The notes: generated from the letters alone by a model not told the origin. Shown: positions 46,439 through 55,735, counted from the stretch's first letter. The stretch: DNA of 64,000 nt from Segniliparus rotundus DSM 44985 (GCF_000092825.1 NC_014168.1:372001-436000), one strand, 5' to 3'. Made by a program: numbers and translations.

Positions 46439-47077
46439 GAACGCCGTCGCGTTCGTGAAACTCACATAGAAGTAGTCGAAGAACCGGGGAACCCAGTTCT
46501 TCGGGGCGAGCCTGCCGAGGGTCATTTGCGGGAAGAGGAAGCTCGGGTTCGGATGTCTGCCCTCGTGCCGGGCGAACGGGCCGCCCCGGTCCAAGAGCCA
46601 GTACCAGATGCCGTACGCGATGATATTCGTGACGTAGACGGCAGCGCCGCTGCCCAGGAGGCTCACGGCGTCCTTGCCGGTGCGCCCGGTGAGGATGTTC
46701 TCGTCCAAAAGGGCCGAGGAGACCGCGTTGTCGACGCTGATGCCCGCGACCAACGCGATGCTGAATGCTCTGCTGAGCTTGGGGTGTCGAGTCAGCCGAA
46801 TCGGGTTGAGCACGATCAGGACCACGAGGAGAACGCTTTCGAGCCCGAAGAGCAGCCATCGCGGATGCAGGGCGTACGAGTCCGCGACCGCGAGTTGCAG
46901 CGCCACGGCCACGAGCATCGCCGCCAACACAGGCAACCGGTTCTCCGGGTTGTGCGGGCGAAGCCACGACGGCGTGTGTTCTTCGAGCTCGGCGGCCAAG
47001 TGGGCGGTGCTCCCGGCGGCTTTGCGGGCGCCATGGGGCGGACGCCTCTGTCCGGGCTCCTCATCGGCGGTGCTCAT
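46319..47077 (-). CDS. Polytopic membrane protein with a pore-like C-terminal hairpin
   Basis: About 252 residues from ATG 47077; the frame's upstream ATG at 47125 adds a leader without support. Four to six membrane helices: LPVLAAMLVAVALQLAVA, WLLFGLESVLLVVLIVL, a middle pair, then a re-entrant-looking segment FDYFYVSFTNATAFSPTDTM and a last helix (MVALATMALVVARAVNVL). That end resembles DUF1345 proteins and the two-helix plus pore layout of small ion channels, but I see no potassium filter (TVGYG). It overlaps the hydrolase frame by 120 nt, tail to tail. Function unknown. Confidence 0.75.
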   Translation of the reverse strand: MSTADEEPGQRRPPHGARKAAGSTAHLAAELEEHTPSWLRPHNPENRLPVLAAMLVAVALQLAVADSYALHPRWLLFGLESVLLVVLIVLNPIRLTRHPKLSRAFSIALVAGISVDNAVSSALLDENILTGRTGKDAVSLLGSGAAVYVTNIIAYGIWYWLLDRGGPFARHEGRHPNPSFLFPQMTLGRLAPKNWVPRFFDYFYVSFTNATAFSPTDTMPLTHWAKALMAAQSMVALATMALVVARAVNVLG

Positions 47078-47153
47078 GGCAGCATGGTACCGTCCAGCAG
47101 GAGGCGAAGACGAGGACGCAAGCACGGGACCGTGCGGACGGAAGAGGGCGCGA

Positions 47154-47573
47154 ATGGCTCACGACGACGTGGAAAACCCGGACGCCGACGACACGGCGGC
47201 GCGGTTCGAGGAGAACATGCGCGCGGGGGAGGCGTTGCAACCCGCGGACGTTCGAGCGGCCGCGGCCCGCTACCGCCACCTCGCCGACGGGATACTGGAT
47301 CACTTCCACAACCTCGCCGCCACAGCGGACGATTGCGAGGAAGAAGTCCCCGAAGGGCTCGACGATCTGCAACGCAAGGCAGAGCATCTGCGTGGCTACG
47401 CGGATCGGCTGCTGGACTTCGCGGATCGGGCCGAGGAGGCCAAATCGGTCGTCGCCCGCCTGCGGGGCCTGCCCTCGGCGCAGCTCAGCGAAAAGGACAA
47501 GCACGAGCTGGCGAAGTCTCTGCGGGATTTGTACGAACCATTGCCGCAGATGTTCGGGCTGGACGAGCACTAG
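47154..47573 (+). CDS. Helical acidic protein, function unknown
   Basis: 139 residues from ATG 47154 with GAAGAGGG upstream. The protein is nearly all helical with heptad-like leucines and many charges (LQRKAEHLRGYADRLLDFAD, LSEKDKHELAKSLRDLYEPL), no signal peptide or membrane helix, and one Cys. Ends MFGLDEH. I recognise no family. It is divergent from the membrane protein (76-nt gap). The 186 nt that follow, up to the Ni/Co transporter, show no gene. Confidence 0.65.
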   Translation: MAHDDVENPDADDTAARFEENMRAGEALQPADVRAAAARYRHLADGILDHFHNLAATADDCEEEVPEGLDDLQRKAEHLRGYADRLLDFADRAEEAKSVVARLRGLPSAQLSEKDKHELAKSLRDLYEPLPQMFGLDEH

Positions 47574-47759
47574 GCCGAGACGACCAAAGGCCACACCCGG
47601 CCGCCGCGCGTCGCGATGAGGCCGAGAAGATCGGGTTCCTCGGCGGTCGGGATGGACGGGGGAACCATGCGACCGAGTGCGGGTGTGCGCAGAGCTCCAA
47701 GACAACCGGTTGCTCCGACAACATCGGCGGCCAGCCAGCGGCGCTGCTAGTCTGGCCGA

Positions 47760-48581
47760 ATGCTGCATTTCGGCGTGCTCGTGACCGCGTTGCTCCTCGG
47801 CGTCCGGCACGCCTTCGACGGCGACCACATCACCGCGATCGACAACGTTGTCCGTCGGCTTGTGGCCAAAGGGCGCAGCGCGCGGACAGTCGGGACCTGG
47901 TTCGCGCTCGGCCACTCCGCAGTGGTGTTCCTCATGGCGGTGGCCACCGTGGCCGGGGCGAAGTTCGCGGGTTCGCTGCTCGATGAGCATTCCCCCGCCC
48001 GGCGTGCGCTCGGGCTCTTCGGTTCCCTCGCCTCCGTCGTGTTCCTCCTCGTCCTGGGCCTGATGAACCTGCGTGTGCTTGTCGCTGCCTTCCAGGGACG
48101 AGAGCGCCAGCCGGGCGGCTGGCTGCTCCAACGCGCCCAACTCGTCACGCAGCCGTGGCAGATGTTCTTCGTGGGCTTCCTGTTCGGCCTCGGGTTCGAC
48201 ACCGCGTCGGAGATCGCGCTTTTGGTGTTGGCCGGGGCCGCCGCCGCGAGCGGGGCCTCGGTGTGGCTGGCCCTTGCGATCCCGGTGTGCTTCGCCGCCG
48301 GTATGACGTTCTTCGACACCCTCGACGGCTGGCTGATGGGCTACGCCTACCGCGGCGCTCTTCGCGACGAGCGCGCCGCGCGGTGGTACAACATCGCGAT
48401 CACGGGTCTTTCCGTGTTCTTGGCCCTCGGCGTCGGCACGGTCGAGCTGGTCGGGCTGATCGCGGGCGAGGACATCGTCGATCTGGAGCACGTCGGCTAC
48501 GTCGCGGTCGCGCTGTTCTTCGCGCTCTGGGCGGGATGGTTTCTCCTCGCCGCGCGCCGCCGAAATCCAGTAGAGTTGTGA
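47760..48581 (+). CDS. nicT: Nickel/cobalt permease (NiCoT/HoxN family)
   Basis: 273 residues with about seven or eight membrane helices. The NiCoT signature RHAFDGDHITAIDN (16-29) carries the metal-binding His/Asp set; LGHSAVVFLMA, LGFDTASEIALLVL and FAAGMTFFDTLDG are the other three family motifs. It imports Ni(II) and/or Co(II); in relatives this serves urease, hydrogenase or B12. None of those genes is nearby. ATG 47760 has TAGTCT (47748-47753) exactly 6 nt upstream: a leaderless start. I looked for a B12 or metal riboswitch upstream and saw none. Confidence 0.93.
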   Translation: MLHFGVLVTALLLGVRHAFDGDHITAIDNVVRRLVAKGRSARTVGTWFALGHSAVVFLMAVATVAGAKFAGSLLDEHSPARRALGLFGSLASVVFLLVLGLMNLRVLVAAFQGRERQPGGWLLQRAQLVTQPWQMFFVGFLFGLGFDTASEIALLVLAGAAAASGASVWLALAIPVCFAAGMTFFDTLDGWLMGYAYRGALRDERAARWYNIAITGLSVFLALGVGTVELVGLIAGEDIVDLEHVGYVAVALFFALWAGWFLLAARRRNPVEL

Positions 48582-48582
48582 C

Positions 48583-49941
48583 GTGCGTTATAAGGTCAGC
48601 AGTGTTGTCCAGGCTCCGCCGGAGGAGGTCTTCGCGTGGTTCGCCGCGCCCGGAGCCGCCCAACGCCTGACGCCGCCATGGTCGGGCGTGCGGTTCGAGC
48701 GGGAAGCCGACGACCTGGCAGACGGCCGGGCGGTGCTGCGGCTCCCTCTCGGCGCGCGTTGGACCGCGGAACACGACCCAGCGGGCTTTGTCCCCGGTCG
48801 GCAGTTCGTGGACGAAGCCAGCTCCTTCCCCGTCCGCCAGCTCACCGGCGGATGGCGGCACGTCCACACCTTCACGCCGGTCGGCGACGGCGCGACCTTG
48901 GTCGGCGACGAGGTGTCCAGCTTCGCCCCCGGCCGTGTGCTGCGGCCGGTGTTCGCTTTCCGCCACCGCCAGCTCGCCGGGGACCTCGCCGCGTTGCGCC
49001 GCGCGCGGGCCTGGCGCGACGCCCAGGCCCCGCCGCTCACCGTCGCGGTCACCGGTTCGGGCGGCACCGTCGGGCAAGCCCTGTCCGCGCTGCTCACCAC
49101 CTCGGGGCATCGGGTCGTCAAACTGGTCCGGCGCGGCCCGCGACACCCCGGCGAGCGCCGCTGGGATGTGGACGAGCCCGCGGCGGACCTCCTCGACGGG
49201 GTCGACGTCGTCGTCCATTTGGCGGGCGAGTCGATCGCGGGCCGTTTCGACGCCGAACACCGCCGCGCCGTGTTCGACAGCCGGGTCGGGCCCACCCGGA
49301 AACTGGCCGAACGTGTGGCGGGTTCGAAGTCCACGAGCGCGCTGGTCTGCGCGTCCGCGGTCGGTGTGTACGGGGCGGATCGCGGCGACCTCGCGCTGGA
49401 CGAGGACGCGGAGCGGGGCGACGGCTTTTTGGCCGAGGTCGTCGTGGCCTGGGAATCAGCGTGCGCGCCCGCCAAGGAGGCGGGCACGCGGGTGGCGCAT
49501 ATCCGGACCGGCGTGGTGCAGTCCGGGCAAGGCGGCGTGCTGCGCCTGCTGTGGCCGTTGTTCTGGCTCGGCCTCGGCGGAAAGCTCGGCGACGGCGCGC
49601 AATGGTTGGCGTGGATCGCGCTCGACGACCTGGTCGACATCTACCGGCGCGCGGTTGTGGACGAGGATCTGCGCGGCCCGGTCAACGCGGTCGCGCCGCA
49701 GCCGGTCCGCAACGCGGCGTACACCAAGGCGTTGGCCGACGTCCTCGGCAGGTTCGCCGTCCTGCCGGTGCCGAAATTCGGGCCGAGGCTGCTCCTCGGA
49801 GCCGAAGGGGCCGCTGAGCTGGCGTTCGCGAGCCAGCGTGTCGTTCCGGCCCGACTCCAGAAACTCGGCCACACGTTCCGTTACCCCGCCATCCGAGAAG
49901 CCCTCGCCCATGAGTTGGGGCGAGAGACGCCGCCCGAATGA
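48583..49941 (+). CDS. SRPBCC domain fused to a TIGR01777-type NAD(P)-dependent epimerase
   Basis: 452 residues. Residues 1-145 form a START/SRPBCC ligand-binding fold (VVQAPPEEVFAWFAAPGAAQ and later GGWRHVHTFTPVGDGATLV). Residues from about 153 form a short-chain dehydrogenase/epimerase of the SulA/TIGR01777 group with the nucleotide loop VTGSGGTVGQAL (157-168), VVVHLAGESIAGRF and SAVGVYG. Fusion of these two is known in actinobacteria; the substrate is not. GTG 48583 has TAGAGT (48571-48576) 6 nt upstream, overlapping the end of nicT: leaderless. Its stop overlaps the photolyase start. Confidence 0.9.
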   Translation: MRYKVSSVVQAPPEEVFAWFAAPGAAQRLTPPWSGVRFEREADDLADGRAVLRLPLGARWTAEHDPAGFVPGRQFVDEASSFPVRQLTGGWRHVHTFTPVGDGATLVGDEVSSFAPGRVLRPVFAFRHRQLAGDLAALRRARAWRDAQAPPLTVAVTGSGGTVGQALSALLTTSGHRVVKLVRRGPRHPGERRWDVDEPAADLLDGVDVVVHLAGESIAGRFDAEHRRAVFDSRVGPTRKLAERVAGSKSTSALVCASAVGVYGADRGDLALDEDAERGDGFLAEVVVAWESACAPAKEAGTRVAHIRTGVVQSGQGGVLRLLWPLFWLGLGGKLGDGAQWLAWIALDDLVDIYRRAVVDEDLRGPVNAVAPQPVRNAAYTKALADVLGRFAVLPVPKFGPRLLLGAEGAAELAFASQRVVPARLQKLGHTFRYPAIREALAHELGRETPPE

Positions 49942-51272
49942 GCCGACCCGACCTCTGCTGGTTCCGCCGCGATCTGCGCCTCGCCGACCAGCCGATGCTG
50001 CTGGAAGTCGCCAAAGAGGCGGTGGGGCTGTTCGTCCTCGACCCCCGTTTGACGCGAGGCAGCGGACAAGCCCGGCTCGACTACCTGTTCAGCGCCCTCG
50101 CCGCGTTGGACGAAACGCTCGGCGGCAGGCTGGTCGTCGCCGAGGGGGATCCTGCGCGCGTCGTGCCGGACGTCGCGCGCGAGCTCAACGTCGGAGCTGT
50201 TCGCTGCACCGAGGACTTCGCGCCGTACGGCCGCGCGCGGGACGCGGCGGTGGCCGCTGCGCTCAAGGCGCAAGGCCGCGAGCTGCGCCCGGCGGGCTCA
50301 CCGTACGCGATCAGCCCTGGCCGGGTCCGCAACGGCTCCGGCAACCCCTATCGGGTGTTCACCCCGTTCCGGCGGGCTTGGTCCGCGCATGGTTGGCCTC
50401 GGCCCGCCCAAACGGGCGCCGACTCCACGCGCTGGCTCGCCGCCGAGGTCTCGTGCCAGACGGAGCTTCCCTCGCCCCGGTTGGTCCGCGAGGCGGGTGA
50501 GCAGGCGGCGGCGGCACGCTGGACGGCGTTCCTCGAAGGAGCCCTGGCAGGGTACGCGCAGAACCGGGACTTCCCCGCCGTGGACGGCACGAGCAGGCTG
50601 TCCGCCCACCTGAAATTCGGCGCCCTGCACCCCCGCACGCTTTTGCGGGATATCGCAGCCGCGGACGCGGACGACACGGACAAAGACGTGTTCGTCACCG
50701 AGCTCGCGTGGCGCGACTTCTACGCCGATGTGCTCTCGCATCATCCGCGCACCGCCTGGCACAATGTGGACCGGCGCTTCGACAGGTTCGCGTGGAGCGA
50801 TTCGCAAGAGCATTTCGCCGCCTGGCAACGCGGCGAGACCGGGTACCCGATCGTGGACGCGGGGATGCGGCAGTTGGCCGCCGAGGGCTGGATGCACAAC
50901 CGGGTGCGGATGATCACCGCCTCATTCCTCACCAAAGACCTGCATCTGCCCTGGCAATGGGGCGCGCGCCATTTCATACGGCTTCTTGTGGACGGGGACC
51001 TCGCCTCCAACAGCCACGGCTGGCAGTGGACGGCGGGCACCGGCACGGACGCCGCCCCGTATTTCCGGGTGTTCAACCCGACTGCGCAAGGCAAGAAGTT
51101 CGACCCCGGCGGGGAATACATCCAACGCTGGGTTCCGCAGTTGCGCGACATGCCGGGGCCCAAGGCCCACGAGCCGAACCCGAGGCCGGCGGGCTACCCG
51201 CCGCCCATCGTGGACCACGCGCAGGAGCGCGCCGAAGCGTTGCTGCGCTATGAGGCCGTCAAAGGACGCTGA
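49938..51272 (+). CDS. phr: Deoxyribodipyrimidine photolyase (class I CPD type)
   Basis: 444 residues repairing UV-induced pyrimidine dimers with blue light. The N-terminal Rossmann domain starts LCWFRRDLRLADQPML; the FAD domain holds TSRLSAHLKFGALHPR, ELAWRDFYADVL, GYPIVDAGMRQLAAEGWMHN and the NSHGWQWTAGTGTDAAPYFR segment with the Trp/Asn residues of true photolyases rather than cryptochromes. The start overlaps the preceding epimerase stop by 4 nt. Such light-repair enzymes are lacking in M. tuberculosis but found in environmental members of the order. Confidence 0.95.
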   Translation: MSRPDLCWFRRDLRLADQPMLLEVAKEAVGLFVLDPRLTRGSGQARLDYLFSALAALDETLGGRLVVAEGDPARVVPDVARELNVGAVRCTEDFAPYGRARDAAVAAALKAQGRELRPAGSPYAISPGRVRNGSGNPYRVFTPFRRAWSAHGWPRPAQTGADSTRWLAAEVSCQTELPSPRLVREAGEQAAAARWTAFLEGALAGYAQNRDFPAVDGTSRLSAHLKFGALHPRTLLRDIAAADADDTDKDVFVTELAWRDFYADVLSHHPRTAWHNVDRRFDRFAWSDSQEHFAAWQRGETGYPIVDAGMRQLAAEGWMHNRVRMITASFLTKDLHLPWQWGARHFIRLLVDGDLASNSHGWQWTAGTGTDAAPYFRVFNPTAQGKKFDPGGEYIQRWVPQLRDMPGPKAHEPNPRPAGYPPPIVDHAQERAEALLRYEAVKGR

Positions 51273-51278
51273 CGCCGC

Positions 51279-51770
51279 TCACTTGTTGAGCCGCCAGGCG
51301 GACCAGTTGAGCGCGGTCGCGAACGTGGCCCAGGCGAGATAGGGGACCAGAAGGGCCGCGGCAAGCGGGCTGCGCCGCGCGAAAAGGCGAACGGTGGCGA
51401 CGATGGCTCCCCACAGCAGCACGATGTCGACGAAGGCTGCTCCGCGTTTGCCCAGACCGAAGAACAACGGCGACCATATGGCGTTGAGCCCGAGCTGCAC
51501 CGCGTAGGCGCGCAACGCGGGGCGAGCCCCCTCGCGCGGCTCTTCGCGCCACACAAGCCACGCCGCGACCGTCATCATCGTGTACAGCGCTGTCCACACC
51601 GGGCCGAACACCCAGCCCGGCGGAGCCCAGGGAGGCTGGCGCAGTTTGGCGTAGTCTTCCCGCGCGCGGACCGAGGCCGCTGATCCAAGCCCGGCGACCG
51701 CCGTCGTGGCCAGCGCCGAAGCTGTCAGCGCGAGCAAATCCTGTCGTTTGTCGCTGGACGCGTTGTTCAT
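51279..51770 (-). CDS. tspO: TspO/MBR family membrane protein
   Basis: 163 residues with five hydrophobic helices. TspO motifs: WAPPGWVFGPVWTALYTMM in loop 1 to helix 2 (with the WxPPxxxFxxVW pattern), NAIWSPLFFG and a last helix ending ALNWSAWRLNK. TspO binds porphyrins and responds to stress or light in bacteria. ATG 51770 has TACACT (complement of 51777-51782) 6 nt upstream: leaderless. It converges on the photolyase 6 nt apart, an apt pairing since both deal with light, though on opposite strands. Confidence 0.93.
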   Translation of the reverse strand: MNNASSDKRQDLLALTASALATTAVAGLGSAASVRAREDYAKLRQPPWAPPGWVFGPVWTALYTMMTVAAWLVWREEPREGARPALRAYAVQLGLNAIWSPLFFGLGKRGAAFVDIVLLWGAIVATVRLFARRSPLAAALLVPYLAWATFATALNWSAWRLNK

Positions 51771-51787
51771 GAGCAGAGTGTACGGGG

Positions 51788-52735
51788 TCACTCTGCTGCG
51801 TTGGCTCGTCCGTCTGCCGCGCCGAGCGCGACGCGGCCCCCGTCGGCGACGTGGACGAGCCCGTCCTCCACCAGCGAGCGGAGCGCCCGCTCGCGCTGGA
51901 CCGGGTTCGCCAGCCACGCCTGATCCAGCTCCGCTTTGCGCAGCGGCTCGGCGCTGGCGCGCAGCGCGGCGAGCAGGGCGCCTCTCGCTTGCCGGTCGCT
52001 GCCCGCGTACCTGGGCGCGCGCCGCGCGGCGGGCTCCGGCGCTGCGGGCTTGCCCGCGCGCGCCCATCGGCACGGGTGGACAGGACAGGCGGCGCAGTTC
52101 GGGGCGTGCGGCAGGCACACGGTTTGGCCGAGCTCCATGAGCGCGGCGGACAGCGCGCTCGCCGCCGCCGGGTCCTGCGGCAGCAGGGCGAGCGTGTCCG
52201 GCAGGTCTTGTGCCCGCGCGGGGCCGTCGGCCTCGCCGCGGCGGACACGGCACAGCACCCGACGAACGTTCACATCGACGACCGGCGCGCGTTGTCCGAA
52301 CGCGAACGCGAGCACCGCTCGTGCCGTGTAGGCCCCGACTCCGGGCAGCGCGAGGAGCGCGTCGAGCTCATCGGGCACCTCGCCGTCGTGCTCAGCCACG
52401 ATCACGCGGGAGGCTTCATGCAGCCGCGCCGCCCGCCTCGGGTAGCCGAGCCTGCCCCATGCCCGGAGCGCTTCGGCGAGCGGCTGGGCTGCGAGCGCCG
52501 CAGGAGAGGGCCATCGGCAGACCCACTCCTCCCAGATCGGGCGCACCCGGTCCACCTGGGTCTGTTGCAGCATGATTTCGCTGAGCAACACACCCCACGG
52601 GGTGACTCCCGGTTCCCGCCAGGGCAGTGCTCTCGCGTGCTCTCCGAACCATCGGATCAGCGCCTGCGCCGCCTGCGGCCACCGGCCCCCGTCGGAGAAT
52701 TCGAATCCGCTTGGGTGTGCCGCGCTGGAAATCAT
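51788..52735 (-). CDS. mutY: Adenine DNA glycosylase
   Basis: 315 residues removing adenine mispaired with 8-oxoguanine. Helix-hairpin-helix LDALLALPGVGAYTARAVLA with the following catalytic Asp (VVDVNVRRVL), the N-terminal SEIMLQQTQVDRVRPIWEEW, and a 4Fe-4S set C-x6-C-x2-C-x4-C (CLPHAPNCAACPVHPC). ATG 52735 lies in a CATG shared with the other strand. The C-terminal about 90 residues look like a winged-helix-type tail rather than a full MutT-like domain. Corresponds to Rv3589. The carbonic anhydrase canB beside it in M. tuberculosis is absent. Confidence 0.94.
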   Translation of the reverse strand: MISSAAHPSGFEFSDGGRWPQAAQALIRWFGEHARALPWREPGVTPWGVLLSEIMLQQTQVDRVRPIWEEWVCRWPSPAALAAQPLAEALRAWGRLGYPRRAARLHEASRVIVAEHDGEVPDELDALLALPGVGAYTARAVLAFAFGQRAPVVDVNVRRVLCRVRRGEADGPARAQDLPDTLALLPQDPAAASALSAALMELGQTVCLPHAPNCAACPVHPCRWARAGKPAAPEPAARRAPRYAGSDRQARGALLAALRASAEPLRKAELDQAWLANPVQRERALRSLVEDGLVHVADGGRVALGAADGRANAAE

Positions 52736-52760
52736 GTCGTCACCGAGTAGTGTCGGTTCC

Positions 52761-53420
52761 GTGGCTGCAGCGTCTCGAAATAAATCCCTGCCACCGGAGG
52801 TGTACGTGCGGCGGCGGTCGTTGGCTTTGGGGGTCGGCGCGATCATCCTGGTTGCCATTATCGCCGCTGTCTTTGTTTTCGCGCGCCAAGGGGGCGCGAA
52901 ACCGCCGGTCCGCTCGACGGCCCTGCCGTCCGCCAACGCTTCGTCTTCGCAATCCGAACCGCCTGCCGCGTCCTCGGCGGACGCTCCGCCTCCGCCGTCG
53001 CCGACCCTCGCCCAAGCGGGCCAGTTGTGCTCGGACGATGTGCTGGCCGTGGTCGTCTCCGCGGACAAGGCGACCTATAACGTCGGCGAGCAGCCGAAGT
53101 TCAAGGGCGTGGTCACCAATGGCTCCGCCCTTCCCTGCCAACGGGATGTCGGGGACGGCATGCAAGCGTTCATCGTCTCCACGCTCGACGGTTCGGATCG
53201 GGTGTGGTCGAGCCAGGACTGCGCTCCGACGAACGGCCAGAGCTTGCAGATGCTCAAACCTGGCCAGCAGGTCGCTTTCCAGGCCACATGGACCGGCAAG
53301 ACCTCGTCGCCCGGCTGCCAAGAGGAGCGGGTCGACATCCAGCCGGGCTATTACCGGGTCGTGGCGCAGCTTGGGCAGAAAGTCTCCGCGCCGGCCACGT
53401 TCAACGTCGTCGCCCCGTAA
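52761..53420 (+). CDS. Membrane-anchored protein (Rv3587c-like), function unknown
   Basis: About 219 residues from GTG 52761, with TAGTGT (52748-52753) 7 nt upstream: leaderless; ATG 52734 is the alternative but overlaps the mutY start codon. One membrane helix (about 19-38) is followed by a Ser/Ala/Pro linker of about 45 residues and an extracytoplasmic domain with paired Cys (QLCSDD, LPCQRD, DCAPTN, PGCQEE) and an immunoglobulin-like strand pattern (YNVGEQPKFKGVVTN). It sits divergent to mutY as Rv3587c lies near Rv3589. Role unknown. Confidence 0.8.
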   Translation: MAAASRNKSLPPEVYVRRRSLALGVGAIILVAIIAAVFVFARQGGAKPPVRSTALPSANASSSQSEPPAASSADAPPPPSPTLAQAGQLCSDDVLAVVVSADKATYNVGEQPKFKGVVTNGSALPCQRDVGDGMQAFIVSTLDGSDRVWSSQDCAPTNGQSLQMLKPGQQVAFQATWTGKTSSPGCQEERVDIQPGYYRVVAQLGQKVSAPATFNVVAP

Positions 53421-53447
53421 AGCCGCTCCAGGCCGCTGCGGGCAGTG

Positions 53448-54863
53448 TTAGACCGCTGCGGACAAGGGCTCGCCTCGGGTTTGTTCGGCTATGGCGTTTT
53501 TCGCAGGCGAAGCCTCTTTCCTGCCGCGCAGCTGGGCGAGCGCCATCGCGGTGGTCGACACGGTCATGAGCGTCAGGCCTGTGGCTGATTTCTGGTCTCG
53601 ACCGAGTTCGCCGCCGGCCGGGACGATGGCGCTTTTCCTTCCGAGCCGCGCGGCTTCGGCGAGGCGTTGCTCCGTCGCGGTCACCGGGACCGCCTCGCCG
53701 GTGAGCGCGACCTCGCCGAAGACGACGAGGCCCAAGGGCAGCGCCTCGCCGACGGCGGCCCCCGCGATCGCGAGCGCGATCGCGAGGTCGGCGCTCGGCT
53801 CGTGCATGGACATCCCGCCCACGGTCGAGAGGTACACGTCCTTCTCCCTCAGATCCAGGCCGCACCGCGCGGAGAGCACGCCGACAATTTTCGCCACCCG
53901 GTCCGAGCGCAGGCCGCTCACCACGGTCTTCCCGCCGCGGGAGGACGGGGCCACCAGCGCCTGGACTTCTCCGAGCAAGGGGCGTCGGCCATGCATCACC
54001 ACGGTCGCCACCGAACCGGCGACGGGGTGCTCGCGTCGTCCGATCAGGAACGAGCCGGGGTCGGCGACCCCCGAGATCCCGTGCTCGTTCTGCTCGAAGC
54101 AGCCCACCTCGTCGCTCGGGCCGAACCGGTTCTTCACCCCGCGCAACAGGCGCAGCCGGGAATGCTGTTCGCCCGCGAACGTCAACACCACGTCCACGAG
54201 GTGCTCCAGGAAGCGGGGTCCCGCGATCTCGCCCTCTTTGGTGACGTGGCCGATGAGCACGACCGATATGTCGAGGGCTTTGGCGAGCGCGCTGAACCGG
54301 CGAACGGCCTCTTGGATTTGGCTGATCGCGCCGGGGGCCTCGCCCGCGCAGCGGAGCATCTGCACCGAATCCACCACCACCAGCTCGGGTGTGTGCTCGA
54401 CACAGCTCGCCAAGATCGCTTCCAACTGGGTTTCGGCTGTGAACAGGACTTTCTCATGCACGGCCCCGATGCGTTCGGCGCGAGCCCTGGCTTGCGCAGG
54501 GGATTCCTCCCCGGAGACGTACAGGCAGCGGCGCCCGGCGAGCGCCCATTGTTTCGCGGTCTCGAGCAGGAGCGTGGACTTGCCCACTCCCGGCTCGCCC
54601 GCCAAAAGCACCACCGAGCCCGCGACGAGCCCTTTGCCGAGCACCCGGTCGAATTCGCGGACGCCGGTGGGCCGCGTCAACGCCTCCGAGCCGAGTATCT
54701 GCGTCATCGGCTCCACGGACGCCGCGCGCCCCTCGGCGGTTTCGCAGATCGGCACCAGGCTCGCCCATGCGCCGCAGCGAGGGCATCGGCCAAGCCATTT
54801 CACCTGGATGGAGCCGCATTCGCCGCAACGGTGCCGGCTTTCTTGCGCGCTTGTTCTCGCCAT
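53448..54863 (-). CDS. radA: DNA repair protein RadA
   Basis: 471 residues from ATG 54863. Zinc finger Cys13, Cys16, Cys27 and Cys30; RecA-like ATPase with Walker A GEPGVGKS (89-96); RadA-specific KNRFGPSDEVG; and a C-terminal Lon-protease-like domain (SADLAIALAIAGAAVGEALP). RadA drives branch migration in recombination. In M. tuberculosis disA (diadenylate cyclase) directly neighbours radA; here the neighbours are the Rv3587c-like gene and lpqE, with no disA. Confidence 0.95.
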   Translation of the reverse strand: MARTSAQESRHRCGECGSIQVKWLGRCPRCGAWASLVPICETAEGRAASVEPMTQILGSEALTRPTGVREFDRVLGKGLVAGSVVLLAGEPGVGKSTLLLETAKQWALAGRRCLYVSGEESPAQARARAERIGAVHEKVLFTAETQLEAILASCVEHTPELVVVDSVQMLRCAGEAPGAISQIQEAVRRFSALAKALDISVVLIGHVTKEGEIAGPRFLEHLVDVVLTFAGEQHSRLRLLRGVKNRFGPSDEVGCFEQNEHGISGVADPGSFLIGRREHPVAGSVATVVMHGRRPLLGEVQALVAPSSRGGKTVVSGLRSDRVAKIVGVLSARCGLDLREKDVYLSTVGGMSMHEPSADLAIALAIAGAAVGEALPLGLVVFGEVALTGEAVPVTATEQRLAEAARLGRKSAIVPAGGELGRDQKSATGLTLMTVSTTAMALAQLRGRKEASPAKNAIAEQTRGEPLSAAV

Positions 54864-54933
54864 GCCCCACAGTGTCGCAGCAGGGTCTGACAAGAACGGG
54901 GGCCGGCGAAGCTCGCCCGCCCCCGCCGAGGCG

Positions 54934-55506
54934 TCAGTCCTTCTTGGCGGGGCTTTCGCCCTTGCCGATAATCGGCACCGGGCCCTGGAAGCTCGTCCGC
55001 TTCTCCTGCGGGAAGTCCGGGTCGTGCGACGGCGGCGCGACGACGTTGAATTCGATCTTCACGGAAAGCCCCGGAGCCAGTTGCTCGCCCGCCATGTCCA
55101 ACGAGGGGCTCGGGGCGAAGTCAGCCCGCGCGATGCCCGAGGCGTCGGCCGGGACTGGCCCGACCTGCAGGCGGCCCTGGGCTGGGATGTCTTTGTTGGC
55201 CAGCGCGGAGAGGTTCTGCCGCTTGCCGGAGGGGTACACGACGGTGACCGAGCTCAGGCGCACCAGGCGGATCGAGGGGTTGACGGCGACGAAGGACAAG
55301 GAGCCCTCCTGCCCGGAAACGGCGATGTACGCGTTGCGCACGCCGACCCCGTCCAGGTCGGAGTTGATCGACGTGCCGTCGATGGCGGCCAGCTGCGAAC
55401 CGGTCTGGGTGTTCCAGCCCGCCGAGCAGGAGCAGAGCGCAGCGGCGGCGGCCAGCCCTGCCACGAGCGCCAGCAGTGGACGTCGCTGGTTGGTGGTGAC
55501 TGCCAT
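54934..55506 (-). CDS. lpqE: Lipoprotein LpqE
   Basis: 190 residues corresponding to Rv3584 by place and shape. Signal peptide with a lipobox at LCSC (Cys27 the likely lipidated residue; Cys25 is an unusual -2 residue), then a beta-rich domain (GVGVRNAYIAVSGQEGSLSF) resembling copper-chaperone-like PCuAC folds only loosely. The C-terminal 30 residues are charged and end KKD. GGAGGAC precedes the ATG. Divergent from carD across 262 nt that contain the carD promoter. Function unknown. Confidence 0.85.
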   Translation of the reverse strand: MAVTTNQRRPLLALVAGLAAAAALCSCSAGWNTQTGSQLAAIDGTSINSDLDGVGVRNAYIAVSGQEGSLSFVAVNPSIRLVRLSSVTVVYPSGKRQNLSALANKDIPAQGRLQVGPVPADASGIARADFAPSPSLDMAGEQLAPGLSVKIEFNVVAPPSHDPDFPQEKRTSFQGPVPIIGKGESPAKKD

Positions 55507-55735
55507 CGTCTGTCCTCCGGTTGGTTCGGGATTGCCTGATCGACTTTGCGGATTACTGTAACCGGTGCTCGCGTGGAAGGTCGGAGGAGGTCGTCCCCGG
55601 CCCGCCGCCCGCCCGGCTGGCGCTCGAGGGTATCCTGGGAAATGGGTATGACATGAATCACGGATCGTATCGGCGCAGTTCTGCGCGGCCCTTCAGGGGG
55701 CGCGGAGCCGGGGACGGGCGGACTTCGGCCGCTGG

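Noticed and set aside
47574..47759. Possible cobalamin or metal riboswitch before the Ni/Co permease
   Set aside because: I looked for B12-box-like and NiCo-type elements and saw none. The permease has a leaderless -10 at 47748-47753, which leaves no room for a leader.
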